A DNA stretch of 6,341 nucleotides from Hyphomicrobiales bacterium (lineage in GTDB: Bacteria; Pseudomonadota; Alphaproteobacteria; Rhizobiales; SZUA-8). Below are positions 1 through 4,026 of the stretch, in pieces. How positions within the stretch are numbered: position 1 is the stretch's first letter; each line of letters starts with the position of its first letter. The notes under the pieces are model-generated. The model was not told the origin of the DNA and did no database searches. It saw nothing but the letters and a program-made list of their open reading frames with translations. The position numbers and the translations under genes are program-made. The DNA lies in NCBI GenBank assembly GCA_003232175.1, contig QILX01000188.1:1-6341 (forward strand), in the 5' to 3' direction.

Positions 1-2
1 CC

Positions 3-446
3 ACCAAATGGCAACCGCCCGCCCCCGCCGACGCGGTGTTGTTGGATGCCCCCTGCACCGCCACCGGCATCTTCCGCCGCCACCCCGATATCCTGCGCCG
101 GCGCAAGCCCGGCCATGTGGCAAAACTGGCGGAAATCCAGTCAGCCCTCATCGACGCCAGCCTAAAAATGCTCGCCCCTGGCGGAACCCTGGTCTACTGC
201 ACCTGCTCGCTGGAAAAAGCCGAAGGCGAGGACCAGATAAAAGCGGCCCTGAGCCGCCACCTGGCCTTGCGGATTGCCGCGATTGCGCCTGAGGATGTCC
301 CTGGCTTTGAAGCCGCCCTCACTTTGGAGGGATTTTTGCGCATATTGCCGCACCAGCTTGGGGCCGCTGGTGATGGAACCGCGGACGGCCCGGAGATTAA
401 GGGTGGCAGCGACGGGTTTTTCGCCGCCCGGCTGATAATGGAGTGA
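3..446 (+). CDS. rsmB: 16S rRNA (cytosine-5)-methyltransferase RsmB, C-terminal part (5' end outside the window)
   Basis: This is the SAM-dependent enzyme that makes 5-methylcytosine in 16S rRNA (C967 in E. coli numbering). The frame is open from base 3 to a TGA at 444-446, so the gene enters from the left and the NusB-like N-terminal domain is not seen. Two family motifs are clear. LLDAPCTATGIFRRHPDI is motif IV, with its cysteine codon at 54-56. LVYCTCSLEKAEGEDQ contains the TCS motif, with the nucleophilic cysteine codon at 204-206. The ending GGSDGFFAARLIME is the usual RsmB C-terminus. In this family the TCS cysteine attacks the base and the PC(S/T)ATG cysteine assists product release; both are intact, so the enzyme is probably active. 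The last 51 codons are repeated as an orphan copy 239 bp downstream. No obvious terminator follows the stop; a dispersed 26-bp repeat begins 31 bp after it. Confidence 0.93.
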   Translation, partial: TKWQPPAPADAVLLDAPCTATGIFRRHPDILRRRKPGHVAKLAEIQSALIDASLKMLAPGGTLVYCTCSLEKAEGEDQIKAALSRHLALRIAAIAPEDVPGFEAALTLEGFLRILPHQLGAAGDGTADGPEIKGGSDGFFAARLIME

Positions 447-477
447 ATAGGTGCAAAAATTCGGGAGAAATAAATTA

Positions 478-503
478 GTGCATTTAGTAAACTGTCACCG
501 TAA
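478..503 (+). repeat. Dispersed 26-bp repeat, copy 1 (forward)
   Basis: This copy begins GTGCATTTAG and ends TGTCACCGTAA. It is the exact reverse complement of 2410-2435 (26/26) and matches the reverse complement of 2189-2214 at 25/26. A purine-rich stretch ending in an ATAAATTA-like run lies just outside its GTGC end, as it does for copies 3 and 4. The motif resembles short repeats that I associate with IS200-like/REP-associated tyrosine transposases in Proteobacteria, but that link is from memory and no transposase is present here. Confidence 0.85.
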
Positions 504-529
504 TCTTCACCGTAATCTCACCGTAATCT
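496..529 (+). repeat. Three direct copies of an 11-bp unit (CACCGTAATCT)
   Basis: Identical 11-bp units lie at 496-506, 508-518 and 519-529, with one extra T at 507. The unit is the CACCGTAA end of repeat copy 1 plus three bases. The last unit runs directly into the 44-bp block shared with rsmB, so this short array forms the junction between repeat copy 1 and the orphan rsmB tail. Confidence 0.9.
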
Positions 530-685
530 GAGGATGTCCCTGGCTTTGAAGCCGCCCTCACTTTGGAGGGAACGTTGCGTATTTTGCCGCATCAGCTTGG
601 GGCCATTGGCAATGAAACCGCCGCAGGATCACACATTAAAGGCGGCAGTGACGGGTTTTTCGCCGCCCAGTTAAAAATAGAGTGA
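528..685 (+). pseudogene. Orphan duplicate of the 3' end of rsmB
   Basis: The first 44 bp (528-571) are identical to 289-332 inside rsmB. The remaining 114 bp match 333-446 at 87 of 114 positions without any gap. Read in the rsmB frame from 530 it encodes 51 residues and a TGA at 683-685. It keeps EDVPGFEAALTLEG, LRILPHQLGA and IKGGSDGFFAAQL, so most of the RsmB C-terminus is preserved. About half of the changed codons are synonymous, so both copies probably evolved as coding sequence before ending up side by side. There is no start codon or gene body, so it should not be expressed as a protein by itself. It could be a displaced native tail, a tail brought in from a related strain, or an old tandem duplication homogenised over its first 44 bp. 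Confidence 0.85.
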
Positions 686-716
686 AACGAAGCATAATGG
701 CGGGGAGGATATTTTG

Positions 717-742
717 GTGCGTTTAGTATACTGTCTCCTAAT
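717..742 (+). repeat. Dispersed 26-bp repeat, copy 2 (forward, diverged)
   Basis: It matches copy 1 at 20 of 26 positions, in the same orientation, and sits 31 bp after the stop of the orphan rsmB tail, the same distance as copy 1 from the real rsmB stop. It is the oldest-looking copy. It lies 64 bp before the start codon of the membrane protein gene at 807. Confidence 0.65.
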
Positions 743-770
743 TCAAAGTAATATTTAGATCTGATATATT
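742..770 (+). promoter_or_regulatory. Candidate sigma70-type promoter for the membrane protein gene
   Basis: TTCAAA at 742-747 (4/6 to TTGACA) and TATATT at 765-770 (5/6 to TATAAT) are separated by 17 bp. They lie in AT-rich DNA just after repeat copy 2 and 36 bp upstream of the ATG at 807. In such AT-rich sequence a chance match is quite possible, so this is only a candidate. Confidence 0.25.
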
Positions 771-806
771 CAGAGTTTTGAAACGCCGAGATAGGATGTA
801 TTTTCA

Positions 807-1331
807 ATGATCGTTACTGCACATCTACCACTATTGTTGATTTCTGTATTTGTTCCATTGGGGACTTTTTTCACTTATGTAGCATTTGTCAACCCAAGAG
901 ACTGGTGCCACAAAATAAACCTGTCCAGCGTTGACTATGCGATTTTTGATTTAAGTCCGTACTTCTTTGTAATTGTCTCGTCTGTTTTTGCCATTTGTAT
1001 GGCATATTTGTCATTTTTCCGTTCAAATAACTCAATCGACAATTTTATTGTCATTTTGTATGGTTTTCTTTTGAATGTATGTGTATATGCAATTGTATAT
1101 TACAATTACGGCCTCATCAGCGAAAAAGGTCAAGGATTTGATACAATTTCTAGAATACCTCTTGAATATCTCTATTTTTCCTTTCAGGAATCATTTATTG
1201 CACTTGAAGTCGAAGAACTTATACCATGTGACGGACTATCTTATTTCATCAATGCACAGAAGATATCCAGCGTATTTATCTCGGTATTTTTTGTTATTGC
1301 CTTGTCAAGATTTAAAAAACAAATCGAATAG
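807..1331 (+). CDS. Small four-helix membrane protein with ion-channel-like layout but no GYGD filter
   Basis: The 174-residue product is very hydrophobic. Likely membrane helices are at about 6-28, 50-71, 79-99 and 152-168. Between the last two, residues 118-140 (LEYLYFSFQESFIALEVEEL then IP) look like the pore helix and filter of two-helix potassium channels, where YFS...T.GYGD.(V/I)P is expected. Here the filter position reads ALEVEELIP, with no glycines and four acidic residues nearby. By this reading helices 3 and 4 would be the pore pair. A possible ribosome site AGGA (793-796) lies 10 bases before the ATG, which is the reason for choosing this start. The gene is AT-rich compared with its chromosomal flanks, which suggests transfer. 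It overlaps the end of the convergent gene on the minus strand by 20 bp. The coding call is fairly firm; the channel-like fold is inference, and a non-conducting or unrelated membrane protein is equally possible. Confidence 0.7.
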   Translation: MIVTAHLPLLLISVFVPLGTFFTYVAFVNPRDWCHKINLSSVDYAIFDLSPYFFVIVSSVFAICMAYLSFFRSNNSIDNFIVILYGFLLNVCVYAIVYYNYGLISEKGQGFDTISRIPLEYLYFSFQESFIALEVEELIPCDGLSYFINAQKISSVFISVFFVIALSRFKKQIE

Positions 1332-2043
1332 CTGCGATAATTTTTCCAAAGAATCTCGCCATCATTTGATCAATAAACGGCATTTGATTTTGCTCCATAA
1401 ACCAAATGTCTTCTAAATATAACTGTTTATTATCGCTAGTAAACGCATGTGACACCAGCATTTCCAGATCATATGGACCTTTTTCCTTTCGATAATTCAC
1501 TGCAATCTCTACTATTTTGAATTTACTGAGTGGGTGCATTTCACTAACTTTAAATTGGGCATCACCATCATCTATCCAAATAGAGAGGTTTTCTAATTCA
1601 CTTCCAGATAGTATCGCGTCACCATTTGAGTCGAGAGCTGCTAAACGTTCGAATCCGTTAGAAAAAAATATATCCTGGGTCAATTCGGTCACAGTTGAAT
1701 TTCCAAACAAGTAAGATCCATCAATGTTTCCTTTAGCAAAGGCCGCTCTGGAATTGATGAGAAATCCATCTGTATTGGGTTTCAACCAATCAATGTAGTT
1801 TGGCGCTCCATCCGAATCAATATCAAAATTGACAAACGATCCTGCGCTAAAGAGTGTATACAACTTAAGTCTAGATGATGTGTGACCGATAATGTCTATT
1901 TTACCATTCCCATTTAAATCAATTACAATAGGGGTACCCCCTGCCTCCAGCTGTTTGACAGTTGTCACATACATTACTGCTGCAAGAGCAGGGACGAATA
2001 CGGTTACGGCTATGAAGATTGAGGAAATAGATTTTGGTTTCAT
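1312..2043 (-). CDS. Exported or membrane-anchored protein with RTX/FrpC-type calcium-binding loops
   Basis: The product has 243 residues. A hydrophobic stretch at about 6-26 after a short basic start (MKPKSISS) is a signal peptide or N-terminal anchor; no lipobox cysteine is seen. The body follows the order of a module often found near the C-terminus of RTX/hemolysin-type proteins: PIVIDLNGNGKID (39-50), VNFDIDSDG (71-79), a W-x-(N)-TDGFLI segment (86-96), a LFG near 112-114, GFERLAALDSNGDAI (130-144) and IWIDDGDAQF (155-164). DSNGDAILSGSE (138-149) is an EF-hand-like loop with D/N/D and a terminal E. Such loops bind calcium. RTX nonapeptide arrays are absent, so this is the module alone, much shorter than the usual host proteins. 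The start is the ATG at 2041-2043; the ribosome site is weak (GTGAG about 11 bases away). The gene is tail-to-tail with the membrane protein gene, sharing 20 bp, and is AT-rich. Its partner or role is unknown. Confidence 0.75.
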   Translation of the reverse strand: MKPKSISSIFIAVTVFVPALAAVMYVTTVKQLEAGGTPIVIDLNGNGKIDIIGHTSSRLKLYTLFSAGSFVNFDIDSDGAPNYIDWLKPNTDGFLINSRAAFAKGNIDGSYLFGNSTVTELTQDIFFSNGFERLAALDSNGDAILSGSELENLSIWIDDGDAQFKVSEMHPLSKFKIVEIAVNYRKEKGPYDLEMLVSHAFTSDNKQLYLEDIWFMEQNQMPFIDQMMARFFGKIIAAIRFVF

Positions 2044-2188
2044 TTTATAGTTATCTCACTTTAGTCTTCATTGTAGACAAAATTTACATCACCCTACATT
2101 CAAATGACTATCTGATAGTAACACAAAAGCTGTAGAACGTGAATTATGTTGCCTGCATCAAAAAATATTTTATCTCGCACACATTCTA

Positions 2189-2214
2189 TTACGGTGATAG
2201 TTTACTAAATGCAC
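2189..2214 (-). repeat. Dispersed 26-bp repeat, copy 3 (reverse)
   Basis: It matches the reverse complement of copy 1 at 25 of 26 positions; the single change gives CTATC instead of CTGTC. The neighbouring TTATTTATCCCCTCC, read on the minus strand, gives a purine-rich stretch followed by ATAAATAA, similar to the flank of copy 1, so the conserved unit is somewhat longer than 26 bp. Confidence 0.85.
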
Positions 2215-2384
2215 TTATTTATCCCCTCCACCCTTCCGCTTTTCGATTGGAACCGCGGTCCCGGAGTTCTAATTCATTGCATCTGGTAAGCTGACACTAC
2301 AATACGCCATACCTGTCTTTCCCAGTTCTAATTCCAGTCGTGCAAGGGAGTTACTCTATGACCATTTTTGCTGTTCGGAAATTT

Positions 2385-2428
2385 GGGTTACGGTGACAGT
2401 TTACTAGGGTTACGGTGACAGTTTACTA
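2385..2428 (-). repeat. Perfect tandem 22-bp duplication overlapping repeat copy 4
   Basis: Positions 2385-2406 and 2407-2428 are identical 22-bp units, each made of GGG followed by TTACGGTGACAGTTTACTA. Only the right-hand unit continues into the complete 26-bp repeat (to 2435). As at 496-529, it is the inward-facing CACCGTAA end of the repeat that has been reiterated. Confidence 0.9.
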
Positions 2429-2435
2429 AATGCAC
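2410..2435 (-). repeat. Dispersed 26-bp repeat, copy 4 (reverse, identical to copy 1)
   Basis: This is the exact reverse complement of 478-503. It is followed by TTAATTATCCTTCCC, which on the minus strand again gives a purine-rich run and ATAATTAA before the GTGC end. A CCCAGC/GCTGGG hairpin (2448-2464) lies 12 bp beyond it on the outer side. Confidence 0.88.
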
Positions 2436-2576
2436 TTAATTATCCTTCCCAGCCTTATGCTGGGTCTACGGTTCAAGAGTTTTGCACCTGTGCACTCGGT
2501 ATCGCAATGGCCGTCGCAATGAGGTTCGGAGTGGGTCAAACCAGAGAAACATGAGATTTATCGAGATAGTCAGGAA

Positions 2577-3593
2577 TTATTTGTGCGCGGCTCGATAAAG
2601 GGCATTATCCAGAGCCGCGGAAATTTTCCTGGTTGGAAAAAAGCGATAATTGAGGGCGACGGAATATCCGTTTGAATACACCGCGAAATAGGCACCAAAC
2701 CGGGCCTTTTTCTTGCCATATCCTCCCCATCGTCCAGCGTGCCAGAAGTTAAATCCGTTCATCGTGGACCGAAAAAAGACCCCGCTGCCGTAAAATATAC
2801 CTCTGCCAAGCTTGGACCTTGGAGTCATGAATGGATAGGTTCCCAGAATTTTGTTATCAGCAAAAGTCCAATTGGCAAATTTCAGATAATAAGCTGAAAC
2901 CATCCAGCCGCCATAGGATGACATGACCTTCCAGTCAGGATTCAGCCTTGCCGTGGTGATCCCTAGAGGGGCAAATATTTTGTCCTTGCAATAGTCTTCA
3001 TGGGGAAGACCGGTCTGCTCGTTTATGATCAACCCGAGCAAAAGGTAGTTGGAATTATTATAGTTGTATTTTTCTCCCGGGGTTTTTCCAAGGCGGTATT
3101 TTGCCTGTTGCCTGAATTGCCAGTCCATATATTCCTTGGTCGAAGATTTAAGGCGTTTAAGTTGTTTTTGCGTGATATCGACCTTCAGGCCGCTGTTCTG
3201 GGCAATAAGCTGAGCGACTGTGATATTCAAAAACCGCTTGTCCTTTGGCGCGGCAGCTTTGCCAAGATAGGAGGCAAGAACCTCGGAAAGGGGGGCGGAA
3301 AGCGACTTGCCACTTTCTGCCATCGCAGTGGTCACGCAAGCAGCGGTGATGGCTTTTGACAGGCTGGCGACCGGGGCTGGATCCTCGGCTGCGCGGCGAT
3401 AACCCTTGGTTGCAACGGTTTCCCCCTTGAAACCGATGGCAATGGCACCTTCCTTGACACCGTGGGTGCGCATCCATTTTTCAAATGCACTGACGATGGC
3501 GGCAGGGGTATCTGTCCCGGACTTCGCATCCGACGGGTAAATTGCGATCGCGGCAAAAACCAGACTAATAGGGACGAAAAACATTGGATTCAT
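2577..3593 (-). CDS. Exported serine hydrolase, beta-lactamase/PBP4*-like fold
   Basis: The 338-residue product begins with a hydrophobic signal peptide (about 1-23, with cleavage plausible after SDA). The three active-site motifs of the class C beta-lactamase/penicillin-binding-protein-like family are in order and at normal spacing. SLSK at 77-80 is the SxxK motif with nucleophile S77 and base K80. PGEKYNYNNSNYLLLG (172-187) supplies the YxN motif as Y178-N-N180. WHAG (284-287) is the H/K-x-G motif. IFAPLGITTARL (206-217) matches the family's usual PLGM..T segment. Such enzymes hydrolyse peptides, D-amino-acid amides, esters or beta-lactams, so the substrate cannot be assigned. It is compact, with no extra C-terminal domain. 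It should act in the periplasm. Start is the ATG at 3591-3593 with a weak GGTGGG upstream; Met4 is an alternative. The gene stands alone between repeat copies 4 and 5. Its base composition lies between the AT-rich pair and the GC-rich flanks. Confidence 0.88.
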   Translation of the reverse strand: MNPMFFVPISLVFAAIAIYPSDAKSGTDTPAAIVSAFEKWMRTHGVKEGAIAIGFKGETVATKGYRRAAEDPAPVASLSKAITAACVTTAMAESGKSLSAPLSEVLASYLGKAAAPKDKRFLNITVAQLIAQNSGLKVDITQKQLKRLKSSTKEYMDWQFRQQAKYRLGKTPGEKYNYNNSNYLLLGLIINEQTGLPHEDYCKDKIFAPLGITTARLNPDWKVMSSYGGWMVSAYYLKFANWTFADNKILGTYPFMTPRSKLGRGIFYGSGVFFRSTMNGFNFWHAGRWGGYGKKKARFGAYFAVYSNGYSVALNYRFFPTRKISAALDNALYRAAHK

Positions 3594-3715
3594 TCAACTG
3601 CCCACCAGGCTCATATATATTCCACGTATAGAATACCTCTATCATTCATTCGATGTGGAAAAAACCATTGACGGAAGATAGCAGGCCGCCAACTGGGCTA
3701 TTATTCAATTACAAA

Positions 3716-3741
3716 TTCCGGTGACAGTTTAATAAGTGCAC
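3716..3741 (-). repeat. Dispersed 26-bp repeat, copy 5 (reverse)
   Basis: It matches the reverse complement of copy 1 at 23 of 26 positions, keeping CCGGTGACAGTTTA and the GTGCAC end. It lies on the far side of the serine hydrolase gene, so that gene is bracketed by copies 4 and 5 in the same orientation. Beyond its GTGC end the flank is less similar to the others. Confidence 0.7.
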
Positions 3742-3928
3742 CCATTTTTCTCAAATTTGGCTTGTTGCTGCCTGTATGCGTATTCTGTCACCATTATTTC
3801 TACGGTCTTCAACTAGCAGTAATTTTTCTTGCAGACCGAATCTGCGTGGCGTAAGCGACAACTAATCCGCTTCGGTCGAATGCGGCCTCAATCACCAATC
3901 ACCTGCTGAAATATGGTATAAAATCCGG

Positions 3929-3948
3929 GGCGGCTTGATGTTGCCGCC
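3929..3948 (+). promoter_or_regulatory. GC-rich hairpin in the probable leader of the heparinase-family gene
   Basis: GGCGGC (3929-3934) and GCCGCC (3943-3948) form a perfect 6-bp stem with an 8-nt loop, 78 bases before the ATG at 4027 and just after the TATAAAAT at 3917-3924. On the plus strand no T-run follows, so it is not a normal terminator for that strand. It could be a leader structure or chance in GC-rich DNA. Confidence 0.25.
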
Positions 3949-4026
3949 GATGTGACCCATAAGGACTCGATGCGCGCGATATCTCCTTCGTAAGCGTCGG
4001 CCACGCCGAGGCGAAGGGCGACAAAG

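Larger units (their letters stand above)
289..742 (+). repeat. Tandem direct duplication, period 239 bp (rsmB tail + spacer + 26-bp repeat)
   Basis: Unit 1 runs from 289 to about 503 and unit 2 from 528 to 742. Three landmarks are all offset by exactly 239 bp: the shared 44-bp block (289 and 528), the stop codon (444 and 683) and the start of the dispersed repeat (478 and 717). Similarity falls along the unit: 44/44 in the first block, 87/114 to the stop, 16/31 in the spacer and 20/26 in the repeat. The dispersed repeat was therefore already 31 bp behind the rsmB stop when the unit was duplicated or acquired. Confidence 0.8.
478..2435. mobile_element. Candidate non-autonomous element or cassette bounded by perfect 26-bp inverted repeats
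   Basis: The 26-bp sequence at 478-503 and its exact reverse complement at 2410-2435 enclose the orphan rsmB tail and the two convergent AT-rich genes. Alternative ends are copy 2 (717) on the left and copy 3 (2189-2214) on the right. No transposase, integrase or resolvase is encoded inside, and no convincing target-site duplication can be read at the outer edges because both are AT-rich. The segment may be a mobilised cassette, or the repeats may have inserted independently around older genes. Confidence 0.35.
2044..2576. other. Non-coding interval with repeats between two minus-strand genes
   Basis: No gene is seen on either strand. The interval holds repeat copies 3 (2189-2214) and 4 (2410-2435) plus a partial tandem copy (2385-2406). 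Smaller items are an 11-bp direct repeat AGTTCTAATTC at 2265-2275 and 2324-2334, a hairpin CCCAGC-5 nt-GCTGGG at 2448-2464 and a short palindrome at 2483-2494. The part next to 2043 should contain the promoter of the calcium-loop gene, but no convincing -35/-10 pair was found. No terminator with a T-run follows the serine hydrolase gene that ends at 2577. Confidence 0.6.
3594..4026. other. Non-coding interval upstream of the heparinase-family gene
   Basis: No gene is seen. It starts with the divergent upstream region of the serine hydrolase gene and contains repeat copy 5 (3716-3741). Small hairpins are GCAGA/TCTGC (3831-3845), CCGCTTC/GAA-T-GCGG with one bulge (3867-3885) and GGCGGC/GCCGCC (3929-3948). 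A -10-like TATAAAAT occurs at 3917-3924 without a good -35 partner. Base composition rises to host-like values after about 3840, which may mark the right edge of the accessory insert. Confidence 0.55.

Noticed and set aside
592..807. Open frame of 71 codons on the minus strand
   Set aside because: It lies antisense across the orphan rsmB tail and its downstream repeat, has no recognisable motif, and the plus-strand reading of the tail fully explains the sequence.
2221..2388. tRNA-like or attachment-site sequence (GGTCCCGGAGTTCTAATTC)
   Set aside because: It faintly resembles a T-arm, but no acceptor stem, anticodon arm or CCA end could be drawn around it.
478..3741. CRISPR-like array
   Set aside because: The repeats are few, in mixed orientation and separated by unequal gene-sized gaps; no cas genes are present.
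3781..3798. Possible further forward copy of the 26-bp repeat
   Set aside because: Only the CTGTCACC core and some flanking bases agree (12 of 16 over the comparable part), which could be chance in this AT-rich stretch.
447..4026. Transposase, integrase or resolvase gene
   Set aside because: None of the open frames shows a DDE, HUH/Y1, tyrosine or serine recombinase motif, so any mobility would depend on an enzyme from elsewhere.
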